Shown: positions 1 through 5,392 of the stretch, piece after piece
Layout: each line of letters begins with the position of its first letter
How positions within the stretch are numbered: the first letter of the stretch is position 1
Origin: Candidatus Binataceae bacterium
GTDB taxonomy: Bacteria; Desulfobacterota; Binatia; Binatales; Binataceae
Reading direction: 5' to 3'
Assembly: GCA_030042765.1 (NCBI GenBank)
Contig: JASHZA010000081.1
Span: 1 to 7,433, forward strand
Length of the DNA stretch: 7,433 nucleotides
Notes under the pieces: generated by a model
Seen by the model: the letters and a program-made list of their open reading frames with translations, nothing else
Databases searched by the model: none
Told to the model about the DNA's origin: nothing
Made by a program: the position numbers and the translations under genes

Positions 1-353
1 GTCTGCTTATCAATTATCCGTGGCCTGGCAACGTTCGCGAACTCGAAAATACGGTCGAGCGTGCAGCGATCCTGGCGGAGACCGACGTCATCCACACTCA
101 CGACCTCCCGGAAAAGCTGCATAACGCCGCTCCGGCGGCGAGCACCGGACAAGGCGGGACGGGCATTACGCTCGAGGAGCTCGAACGCGAGCACATGCGC
201 CGCATCCTAAAAGCGGTCAAGGGCGACAAGGTCAAAGCGGCGCAGGTGCTCGGCATCCACCTCTCGACGCTTTACCGGAAGGTTCAACGGTATCGGCTGG
301 ATAACGAAGGGCAACCCTCGTCGCCGGCCAAGCCCGCGATGCAAACGGCCTGA
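1..353 (+). CDS. C-terminus of NtrC-family sigma-54-dependent transcriptional activator (partial)
   Basis: The gene is open at the left edge. Codons in frame begin at base 3 and 116 residues are visible before the TGA at 351-353. It opens with NYPWPGNVRELENTVERAAI, the conserved end of the AAA+ sigma-54 interaction domain (WPGNVREL signature). After a short linker (roughly residues 38-55) comes a Fis-type helix-turn-helix with the core KAAQVLGIHLSTLYRKVQRY, followed by a short polar tail. Proteins of this family bind upstream enhancer sites and use ATP hydrolysis to open sigma-54 promoters, usually under control of an N-terminal receiver or sensor domain. That domain is outside the window, so the signal and target genes cannot be told. 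The next gene, tatA, starts 117 bp downstream on the same strand. No sigma-54 promoter (GG-N10-GC type) was recognised ahead of tatA. Family assignment is very secure; the specific member is unknown. Confidence 0.95.
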   Translation, partial: LLINYPWPGNVRELENTVERAAILAETDVIHTHDLPEKLHNAAPAASTGQGGTGITLEELEREHMRRILKAVKGDKVKAAQVLGIHLSTLYRKVQRYRLDNEGQPSSPAKPAMQTA

Positions 354-470
354 AAGGGGCGAACATCGGACGAATATTCCAGCCGGGCTGAGCCATAGCA
401 ATCGCTGACCCCGGCGGGTAAGCTTGATTAGTTGAACCTCGCCGCAAGGCTGGTTCGAGGAATAATAGAA

Positions 471-686
471 ATGGACCTTTTTGCACCCTCTCATTTGCTG
501 ATCCTGCTGGTGATCGTCCTGATCATTTTTGGGCCAAGCAAACTTGGCGACGTCGGCGGCGCTGTCGGCAAGGCGATTCGCGACTTCAAGCGCGCGATGA
601 ACGAAAACGAGACGCCGGCCCCGACCAAAACCGCCGCCAATTCGCCTGAAGCATCCACCACCGAAAAACCGGTAAATCCTTCCTGA
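471..686 (+). CDS. tatA: Sec-independent protein translocase subunit TatA
   Basis: A 71-residue protein with the classic TatA/E layout. It has a very short N-terminus with the conserved SHLL (residues 7-10), one transmembrane helix (about residues 8-20), the FGPSKL hinge at 20-25 and an amphipathic helix (GGAVGKAIRDFKRAM, about 29-43). A disordered polar tail rich in Thr, Pro, Glu and Lys follows. TatA oligomers form the membrane passage used by TatBC to export folded twin-arginine substrates. ATG 471 is preferred because the protein then begins right before the membrane helix and GAGG (457-460) lies 10 nt upstream. An in-frame TTG at 432 would add 13 residues not expected in the family. No tatB or tatC adjoins it here, so this is a solitary tatA, a common arrangement. 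TatE or a short TatB is the alternative reading, but the FGP hinge and short length favour TatA. Confidence 0.93.
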   Translation: MDLFAPSHLLILLVIVLIIFGPSKLGDVGGAVGKAIRDFKRAMNENETPAPTKTAANSPEASTTEKPVNPS

Positions 687-841
687 ATCCGCGTTGAATC
701 GAGTAAAAGGCTGAACCCGCCGCCATTGATGGCGCACCGTCAACTCCGTCCGCGCAGTCCAGACTGATGCTGACGCGCTTCGCGCGCGGTACCGGGATCG
801 GGCGGATTAGCTATTATCTGACGAATCGACTGACTAATCGC

Positions 842-864
842 CGGTGCGGTCGGAATCCGCACCG
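842..864 (+). terminator. 8-bp GC-rich hairpin, possible tatA transcription terminator
   Basis: CGGTGCGG (842-849), a 7-nt loop TCGGAAT, then CCGCACCG (857-864) form a perfect 8-bp stem. It lies 155 bp after the tatA stop. A pyrimidine-rich stretch follows (about 881-896), but there is no uninterrupted T-run directly after the stem, so it is not a textbook intrinsic terminator. It could instead be a structural element in the region ahead of the kinase. Confidence 0.3.
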
Positions 865-874
865 CGATGTGGCT

Positions 875-932
875 TAGGCGCTTTTCTGCCCTTTCCTAGG
901 TAATTTTCCTATACCAACTAGGTAATATCCTG
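875..932 (+). promoter_or_regulatory. Helically phased TAGG/CCTA array, candidate operator of the kinase gene
   Basis: The nonamer CTAGGTAAT occurs twice, at 896-904 and 918-926, exactly 22 bp apart. The array alternates in orientation: TAGG at 897-900, CCTA at 908-911, TAGG at 919-922 and a degenerate CCTG at 929-932, so starts are 11, 11 and 10 bp apart. A further TAGG at 875-878 lies another exact 22 bp upstream. Such one-turn phasing is expected when a dimeric or cooperative regulator binds one face of DNA. TAATAT (923-928) could serve as a weak -10 without a recognisable -35, as in activator-dependent promoters. The binding protein is not known; a response regulator partner of the downstream kinase is an inference. 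Confidence 0.5.
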
Positions 933-1031
933 ATTGGGCTGACGCTCCGCTTCGGATAGCTTCCGACTCGTTCTGTTTCGCGCACTTTCGCCAGGCCGGC
1001 GGGATGCGTCGATGCGGACAGGAGAACCAGC

Positions 1032-1883
1032 GTGGACGAAGAAGCCTCAGGCGGAAAGCAGCCCATCCACCGGCGCGAGGGGAGCGCCGCGGCCCGGGGG
1101 GCCTTTGCGCTGGGCCGCGAGGCGCTGGGCAACCTGGCTCATGAACTGCGCACTCCGGTCCAGGTACTGATCGGTTATCTGGATATTCTGCGCAACGATC
1201 TCGACGGCGAATTGGGATCGCAGGCGCGCGAGCTGATCGGGCGGATGCAGGTCAACGTCCAGGAACTGGCGCAAACGGTCGACAATTTGCTCGAGTTCGT
1301 GCTGACCGAGGCGCATGCACAGTCGCATCTCGACGAGAACATCAGCATCGGCAGCCTGATCGGCGACGTTCAGCCGGCGATGGAAGCGGCCAACCTGAGA
1401 AAGGGACTGAGGCTGCAGTTCGACCTCAGCGAAGCGCCCGCAGCGATCAGGGCACCGCGGCACGCTTTGCGCTCGATCATCCTAAATCTCGCCCTTAACG
1501 CAATCAAATTTACCGAGACCGGGAGCGTTACGGTGGCGGTTCGTGATGCCACCGTCGCGGGCAAGGGCGCGATCGAGATCGAGGTTAGAGATACCGGGCC
1601 GGGACTCAGCCGGGCCACGCTCGAGCAGGCGCGCAAGCCGTTTGTGCAGCTATCGCGTTCGAATGCTCGGCGTCATCGCGGGCTCGGCCTGGGACTCACG
1701 TTAGTGCATCGCCACATAGCTGCGCTCGGCGGCTCGATCGAGTTGCGGCCCAAGGATGGCCAAGGCACGACTTTCGTCGCGCGCATCCCCGTTCGTCCGG
1801 TGCACCCGGCGGGAAGGCACGCAGCCGTCCCTCCATTGCCTCAAGTGCAACCGCGCAAACCGTCACCCGGGGCCCGCCATTAG
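1032..1883 (+). CDS. Soluble sensor-less histidine kinase (HisKA + HATPase_c)
   Basis: A 283-residue two-component kinase core. The H-box LAHELRTPVQ places the phospho-accepting histidine at His37. It is followed by a dimerisation helical hairpin to about residue 95. The ATPase domain has the N-box (NLALNAIKFT, Asn152/Asn156), the G1 box DTGPGL (Asp187), an F-box-like KPFVQL (202-207) and the G2 box GLGLGL (217-222). Residues 1-30 contain no PAS, GAF, HAMP or receiver signature and no membrane segment, so the input is unclear. The C-terminal 30 residues are rich in Pro, Arg and His. The start is GTG 1032, supported by AGGAG at 1020-1024 with a 7-nt gap; the frame is closed by a stop at 957. 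No response regulator adjoins it, so it appears orphan. It should autophosphorylate on His37 and pass phosphate to an unlinked regulator. Its gene converges on lexA with 31 bp between stop codons. Confidence 0.92.
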   Translation: MDEEASGGKQPIHRREGSAAARGAFALGREALGNLAHELRTPVQVLIGYLDILRNDLDGELGSQARELIGRMQVNVQELAQTVDNLLEFVLTEAHAQSHLDENISIGSLIGDVQPAMEAANLRKGLRLQFDLSEAPAAIRAPRHALRSIILNLALNAIKFTETGSVTVAVRDATVAGKGAIEIEVRDTGPGLSRATLEQARKPFVQLSRSNARRHRGLGLGLTLVHRHIAALGGSIELRPKDGQGTTFVARIPVRPVHPAGRHAAVPPLPQVQPRKPSPGARH

Positions 1884-1900
1884 AGAGCATTCGGGATCTT

Positions 1901-1914
1901 CCGGCGCGCGCCGG
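1901..1914. terminator. 14-bp perfect palindrome between convergent kinase and lexA genes
   Basis: CCGGCGCGCGCCGG is a perfect self-complementary 14-mer. It fills the half of the 31-bp convergent gap next to the lexA stop codon (1915-1917). In RNA it could fold only as a short GC hairpin with a minimal loop, and no T-run follows on either strand. A role as a weak bidirectional termination or pause element is inferred from its position alone. Confidence 0.3.
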
Positions 1915-2526
1915 TCAGCGATAGTGGCGCATGAGGCCAACGACGACTCCGCGTATCGCAAGTTCGTTTTCGTTGACGAAGATCGGCTCCATCGAGGCGT
2001 TCGCGGGCTGAAGGCGGACACGTCCGCCCTGCTCCGGATAGTATTTTTTGACTGTTGCCTCGTTGTCGATGAGGGCGACGATCGTCTCTCCCGGATTGGC
2101 CGCCTCCCGGCCTTCAACGATTATGTAGTCGCCGTCGCGGATCCCCTCTTCGACCATCGATTCGCCTTTGACCCGCAGGCAAAAGGTATTGTCGCGCCGA
2201 ATGAACTCATCGGGAACCGCGATCGAATCATTTCCTTCAATCGCTTCGATCGGCAGTCCGGCCGCGACCTGCCCGAGCAGTGAGATCCTTCGCGTCGCCC
2301 CCTGATCGCCGTTCTTCCCGGCGATTTCGAGCGCCCGGCTGTGATTGTGCATCCGCTTGATGACGCCTTTGGTCTCCAGATTCCGCAGATGCTTGTGTAC
2401 GGTGGCCAGGGAAGAGAGGCCGAAGTATTCGCCGACCTCGGCCAGCGTAGGCGCGTAGCCGTGCTCCCCTATATAGTGGTCGAGGTAATCAACCATCTGC
2501 TTTTGTCGCTTGGTCAGAGTCGCCAT
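1915..2526 (-). CDS. lexA: LexA repressor, SOS response regulator
   Basis: A full-length 203-residue LexA. The N-terminal winged helix-turn-helix (about 1-66) starts with LTKRQKQMVDYL and has a recognition region SLATVHKHLRNLE (39-51), closer in style to the Bacillus protein (STVHGHL) than to the E. coli protein (SPNAAEEHL). The C-terminal S24 peptidase domain keeps every self-cleavage element: the Ala89-Gly90 scissile bond in QVAAGLP, nucleophile Ser123 in KGESM and general base Lys160 in ATVKKYY. LexA represses DNA-damage genes and cleaves itself when stimulated by RecA filaments. The start at 2526 is supported by GGAGG (complement of 2533-2537) 6 nt upstream. The gene diverges from the ferredoxin gene across a 70-bp gap holding a perfect inverted repeat (2544-2558), suggesting autoregulation. 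I found no canonical E. coli (CTGT-N8-ACAG), Bacillus (GAAC-N4-GTTC) or alphaproteobacterial (GTTC-N7-GTTC) SOS box in that gap. Confidence 0.98.
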   Translation of the reverse strand: MATLTKRQKQMVDYLDHYIGEHGYAPTLAEVGEYFGLSSLATVHKHLRNLETKGVIKRMHNHSRALEIAGKNGDQGATRRISLLGQVAAGLPIEAIEGNDSIAVPDEFIRRDNTFCLRVKGESMVEEGIRDGDYIIVEGREAANPGETIVALIDNEATVKKYYPEQGGRVRLQPANASMEPIFVNENELAIRGVVVGLMRHYR

Positions 2527-2543
2527 GATGCACCTCCACGCCG

Positions 2544-2558
2544 CATTATGAGATAATG
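2544..2558. promoter_or_regulatory. Perfect inverted repeat CATTAT-GAG-ATAATG, candidate LexA operator
   Basis: Two 6-bp arms, CATTAT (2544-2549) and ATAATG (2553-2558), flank GAG. The site sits 17 bp upstream of the lexA start and 38 bp upstream of the ferredoxin start, in the only gap the two divergent genes share. GATAAT (2552-2557) on the plus strand and CATAAT (complement of 2545-2550) on the minus strand each resemble a -10 hexamer, so a bound repressor would block promoters in both directions. No good -35 was found for either. The TTAT-N3-ATAA core resembles the Bdellovibrio LexA box TTAC-N3-GTAA as I remember it. The assignment to LexA rests on autoregulation logic and is not proven. 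Confidence 0.5.
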
Positions 2559-2596
2559 GCGAAAATCAGGCGAAGCGGCAAGCATTTTTTTTCGAT

Positions 2597-2971
2597 ATGG
2601 CGAGAATTCGAATACTTTTCGAGAGCGGCGAGCCGGAACAGATCGTCGAGTTCAATCCGGCCGATGCGCCGTTCCAGCACGACGGGCAGCCGGGTTCGAT
2701 TCTGGACGTCCTGCTCGGCCATCGCATCCATCTCGAGCACGCGTGCGGGGGTAACTGCGCGTGTACGACCTGTCACGTGATCGTTAAGCAAGGTCACGAC
2801 AAGTTGTCGGAAGCTTCCGAGCAGGAGGAGGACTTGCTTGACCGTGCGCCGGGATTGACTCCCACCTCGCGGCTCGGATGCCAGGCGGTGGTCGAGGACG
2901 CCGGCGCCGAGATTGTGATCCTGGTGCCTCGGTATACGATCAACCAGGTAAGCGAAAGTCGCGGCGAATGA
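2597..2971 (+). CDS. fdx: ISC/adrenodoxin-type [2Fe-2S] ferredoxin
   Basis: A 124-residue plant/adrenodoxin-fold ferredoxin. The cluster ligands are visible as Cys50, Cys56, Cys59 (CGGNCACTTC, with Cys54 as the extra conserved non-ligand cysteine) and Cys95 in SRLGCQA. The block CACTTCHVIVKQG, the SEQEEDLLD segment and the terminal PRYTIN strand closely match E. coli IscFdx, which donates electrons during Fe-S cluster assembly. The N-terminal half has a few extra residues relative to E. coli Fdx. The gene is not inside an isc operon here. Instead it overlaps by ATGA (2968-2971) with a flavin reductase, suggesting that the two act as a redox pair in the cytoplasm. No clear Shine-Dalgarno precedes ATG 2597; a run of eight T (2585-2592) lies there instead. 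The gene diverges from lexA and may share its operator. Confidence 0.95.
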   Translation: MARIRILFESGEPEQIVEFNPADAPFQHDGQPGSILDVLLGHRIHLEHACGGNCACTTCHVIVKQGHDKLSEASEQEEDLLDRAPGLTPTSRLGCQAVVEDAGAEIVILVPRYTINQVSESRGE

Positions 2972-3699
2972 GCGGCGAACCACGAGCAGGCGGGCGACCG
3001 TCGTACCAGGCGCGAATCGAGCGCATTCTCGACCACGCGCAGGATACACGGTCGCTATTTCTCCGAATTGTGGAGGGTGCGCGCCCTCGCTGGACGCCTG
3101 GCATGTTCATCTCGATTTCGATTCCGTTGGCGGACGAAACGCGAGTGCGTCCCTACACGATCGCGTCGAGTCCCGAGGATGGCGATCTGTTTGAGATCGT
3201 TTTCAACCGGGTACCCGGCGGCGCCGGGGTTGCCTGGCTGTTCGAGCGCAAAGCCGGAGATGAGATTAACTTCACTGGGCCGTTTGGCGCGTTCACGCTC
3301 GAGCGCGCTCCGGAGCGCGAGCTGGTATTCATTGCCGAGGGTACGGCGATCGCGCCGATCCGGCCGATGCTAAGGCGGGTATTTGAACAGAAGCCCGGTC
3401 ATCCGGTGCGCCTGTTGTATGCGGCGGACCGCGTCGAGCATTTGCTGTTTCGCGGCGAAATCGAAGGCCACGCGATAGCGCATCCGCAGTTTCAATTCGA
3501 GACCATCATTGCCGACGGCGGCCAGGAAGCGCTGTACGCGCGGATAATGGCAGAGGTGGAGCGCCGATGGGTCGTGACGGACAACGATCGCATGCGCCAC
3601 TTTTATGTCTGCGGCATCGGCGCGGGAGTCTTGAGGATCCGCGATCTTTTGCGCGGCGCCGGATATGAGCGGCGCGCCGTGCGTTACGAACAGTGGTGA
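2968..3699 (+). CDS. FAD/NAD(P)H ferredoxin reductase-like oxidoreductase
   Basis: A 243-residue protein of the ferredoxin-NADP+ reductase superfamily. An N-terminal FAD-binding barrel carries RPYTIASSP (61-69), the flavin-binding RxYS/T motif, and a second flavin or phosphate loop around GGAGVAWL (84-91). The C-terminal NAD(P)-binding half has EGTAIAPIRPM (124-134), the counterpart of the usual GTGIAP motif, FYVCGIGAGV near residue 210, and an aromatic C-terminus (YEQW) that may stack on the flavin. The start is chosen at ATG 2968 because it overlaps the ferredoxin stop by ATGA, a sign of translational coupling; the frame stays open further upstream only inside the ferredoxin gene. The likely role is electron transfer between NAD(P)H and the neighbouring ferredoxin, direction unknown. 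NADH versus NADPH preference cannot be read from sequence. It ends 7 bp from the stop of the convergent lyase gene. Confidence 0.88.
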   Translation: MSGEPRAGGRPSYQARIERILDHAQDTRSLFLRIVEGARPRWTPGMFISISIPLADETRVRPYTIASSPEDGDLFEIVFNRVPGGAGVAWLFERKAGDEINFTGPFGAFTLERAPERELVFIAEGTAIAPIRPMLRRVFEQKPGHPVRLLYAADRVEHLLFRGEIEGHAIAHPQFQFETIIADGGQEALYARIMAEVERRWVVTDNDRMRHFYVCGIGAGVLRIRDLLRGAGYERRAVRYEQW

Positions 3700-3706
3700 T
3701 GCGCTA

Positions 3707-4618
3707 TCAGGCCAGCGGCGGCGGCGTCTTCCAGCAGGGACCGGCCTTCGGCAGCATCGCGGGCAACGGGCGTTGCAGCAATTCCTCGAACCAGCGCGAG
3801 GTCGCTACCAGCGCGTCGAGATCGACGCCAGTCGCGATTCCCATTCCTTCGAGCATGAAAACCAGATCATCCATCGGGATATTCCCGGTGGCGCGCGGCG
3901 CGAAGGGACACCCGCCGGCGCCGCCGGTCGACGCGTCGAGCACATCGGCTCCACCCCGGACCGCCGCATAAGCGTTGGCCAGCCCGACATTTCGCGTGTT
4001 GTGCAAATGGATTCCGATGCGCGTGCCTGGAAATTCCTGGCGGGCGCGCAGCAGTATCCGCTCGATTTGCGGCGGCACCGCCATCCCGACCGTATCGGCG
4101 AAGTCGACCTCGGCTGCGCCAGCCTCCACGAATCGCGCGGCGAGGCTCAGCACCTGCGCCGGATCCACCGGACCTTCGAAGGGACATCCGAAGGAAGTTG
4201 CGATCGCACCGGTGAGCTCGACGCCGTCGCCGCGTGCGCGCTCGAAGATCGGCTTGTACGAGTTCATGGTTTCCTCCGGCGACGCGTTCGCGTTCTTTCG
4301 ATTCATCGTATCGGTCGCGGCGACGACGAGGCGGATGTAACGGGCGCCGGCGGCGACTGCGCGATCGTAGCCGCGGTCGTTGAGCACGAGCACGATCGGG
4401 CGTATGTCCGGAATGCGCGCGGTGGCGCGGAACACTTCCTCCGCGTCGGCCATCTGCGGAACCCACTTCGGGCTCGCGAATGAAGCGACTTCGATCCACC
4501 GCAATCCGGCTTGCGCCAGCCGCCGAATCAATTCCAGTTTTTGCGCGGAGGAAAGCATCAACTTTTCATTCTGGATGCCATCGCGCGGCGCCACGTCGAC
4601 CAGTGTGAGTGATTGCAT
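3707..4618 (-). CDS. HMG-CoA lyase-family enzyme (hydroxymethylglutaryl-CoA lyase-like)
   Basis: A 303-residue TIM-barrel lyase of the HMGL-like family. Relative to human HMG-CoA lyase, I see the equivalents of Arg41/Asp42 in APRDGIQNE (Arg12, Asp13), Glu72 (Glu43 in IEVASF), the metal-binding HxH (His204, His206 in IHLHN), and the catalytic glycine-rich loop with Cys237 and Asn246 (GGCPFAPRATGN). SFASPKWVPQMAD is also conserved. The expected reaction is cleavage of (S)-HMG-CoA to acetoacetate and acetyl-CoA in leucine or isoprenoid-type acid breakdown. The loop differs from the common GCPYAxGASGN form, so cleavage of a related acyl-CoA is possible. ATG 4618 is preferred because GGAGG (complement of 4626-4630) is 7 nt away; an adjacent in-frame ATG at 4621 would leave 4 nt. 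It lies 29 bp downstream of the repeat-protein gene on the same strand and is probably co-transcribed with it. Confidence 0.88.
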   Translation of the reverse strand: MQSLTLVDVAPRDGIQNEKLMLSSAQKLELIRRLAQAGLRWIEVASFASPKWVPQMADAEEVFRATARIPDIRPIVLVLNDRGYDRAVAAGARYIRLVVAATDTMNRKNANASPEETMNSYKPIFERARGDGVELTGAIATSFGCPFEGPVDPAQVLSLAARFVEAGAAEVDFADTVGMAVPPQIERILLRARQEFPGTRIGIHLHNTRNVGLANAYAAVRGGADVLDASTGGAGGCPFAPRATGNIPMDDLVFMLEGMGIATGVDLDALVATSRWFEELLQRPLPAMLPKAGPCWKTPPPLA

Positions 4619-4647
4619 CATCGTGCCTCCAGGTTTACGTTCGCCAA

Positions 4648-5379
4648 TTACGGCAGCTTGTTTGCGACCGCGCCGTCCTTGTCGAAGAGCTCAAGAGTGG
4701 AGCTGCCGTCCGTCATTTCGCTTAGCATAGCCGACGCCCTGCCCTGATCAGTGCTCAGCAGGAAAGTGGCGCGGCCGTCGGGCTGAAGCCCGAGCATCGC
4801 GCGGGGCTTCGCGTTCTGGTCGGCAAAGCCGAATTCGGGTGTGCCGTCGGAGTTGAGCGTGAGGAGCGAGCGCCAGTTGCCCTGGCCGTCGTAGAGCGCG
4901 ACCGCAGGCTGATCGTGCCGCACCTCCATCCGTAGCAGCCGGTTGCCGTTGTGGTCGCCGAGCGTGAAGGCGGGTTCCCCATCCTTGACGGCGATTTCGG
5001 CCCGGGTGGTGCCGTTGGTGTTGAAGAAGGCAAAGGCGGCGAGGTCCCCGTTGGCCGCCACGTTCATCACCGCGACGGGTTTGCTGTTCTTGTCCGAGAA
5101 ACCGAAGATGGAGGTGCCGTCAGGCAGCACGCCGAGCTGGGCGCGCGAGATGCCGGCGTTGTCGTAAACGTCGAAGGCTGCGAGACCGTGCGCGCTGATG
5201 CTCAAGCCGGCGCGGCGCTTGCCAGAGGGATCAATCAAGGCGAAGTTGCGTGCGTTGACGGCGTCGGCGACGGTTTTGCCTGCACCGAAATGCCCCATCG
5301 TACCCATCAAGAGCGCACCGCCGACGACTCCACCGGCCAGTGCGGCGACGACCAAGAGCAAGCGATCCTTCCAGCCCAT
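4648..5379 (-). CDS. Membrane-anchored protein of tandem 23-residue repeats, function unknown
   Basis: A 243-residue protein I cannot name. Residues 7-28 form one hydrophobic, Gly/Ala-rich segment after a positively charged MGWKDR start, consistent with a signal anchor or an uncleaved signal peptide. There is no lipobox cysteine. From Phe46 to the end it consists of about eight and a half units of 23 residues (starts at 46, 69, 92, 115, 138, 160, 183, 206, 229; the fifth is 22). Each unit follows the scheme hydrophobic-x-hydrophobic-x-D-x-x-G-x-x-R-A-x-L, then a turn ending in D-G. This looks like stacked short beta strands with acidic turns, probably a small exported beta-solenoid or propeller-like domain. 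The start is supported by GGGAGG (complement of 5387-5392) 7 nt upstream. It precedes the lyase gene and follows a 16-bp palindrome, but neither neighbour explains its role. Confidence 0.85.
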   Translation of the reverse strand: MGWKDRLLLVVAALAGGVVGGALLMGTMGHFGAGKTVADAVNARNFALIDPSGKRRAGLSISAHGLAAFDVYDNAGISRAQLGVLPDGTSIFGFSDKNSKPVAVMNVAANGDLAAFAFFNTNGTTRAEIAVKDGEPAFTLGDHNGNRLLRMEVRHDQPAVALYDGQGNWRSLLTLNSDGTPEFGFADQNAKPRAMLGLQPDGRATFLLSTDQGRASAMLSEMTDGSSTLELFDKDGAVANKLP

Positions 5380-5392
5380 CCCAGATCCTCCC

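Larger units (their letters stand above)
687..1031. other. 345-bp gene-free region between tatA and the histidine kinase
   Basis: No convincing coding region is seen on either strand. Open frames crossing it are low-complexity readings antisense to the flanking genes. The region contains a small inverted repeat just after tatA (CGCCAT 721-726 / ATGGCG 729-734), a short GC-only hairpin (774-778 / 782-786), a stronger 8-bp hairpin (842-864), and a markedly AT-richer segment at about 890-935 with phased TAGG/CCTA elements. From about 933 to the kinase start there is roughly 100 nt of probable untranslated leader ending in AGGAG (1020-1024). Its size and layout fit a long regulated promoter region for the kinase. 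Confidence 0.7.

Noticed and set aside
207..743. A 178-residue minus-strand open frame across the activator end and tatA
   Set aside because: It is antisense to two well-supported genes, very rich in Arg and Gly, and has no recognisable domain. It is a shadow frame of GC-rich coding DNA.
1756..2283. A 175-residue plus-strand open frame overlapping the kinase end and lexA
   Set aside because: Most of it is antisense to lexA, and it begins inside the kinase gene in another frame.
2585..2592. A run of eight T before the ferredoxin start, considered as an intrinsic terminator tail
   Set aside because: No stable GC-rich stem immediately precedes it, and it lies in a divergent promoter region where no transcript needs terminating.
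2546..3049. A 167-residue minus-strand open frame over the ferredoxin
   Set aside because: It overlaps the ferredoxin and reductase start on the opposite strand and would occupy the lexA promoter; no domain is visible.
3665..4483. A 272-residue plus-strand open frame
   Set aside because: It lies opposite the well-supported HMG-CoA-lyase-like gene and has the Arg/His/Gly-biased composition of an antisense reading.
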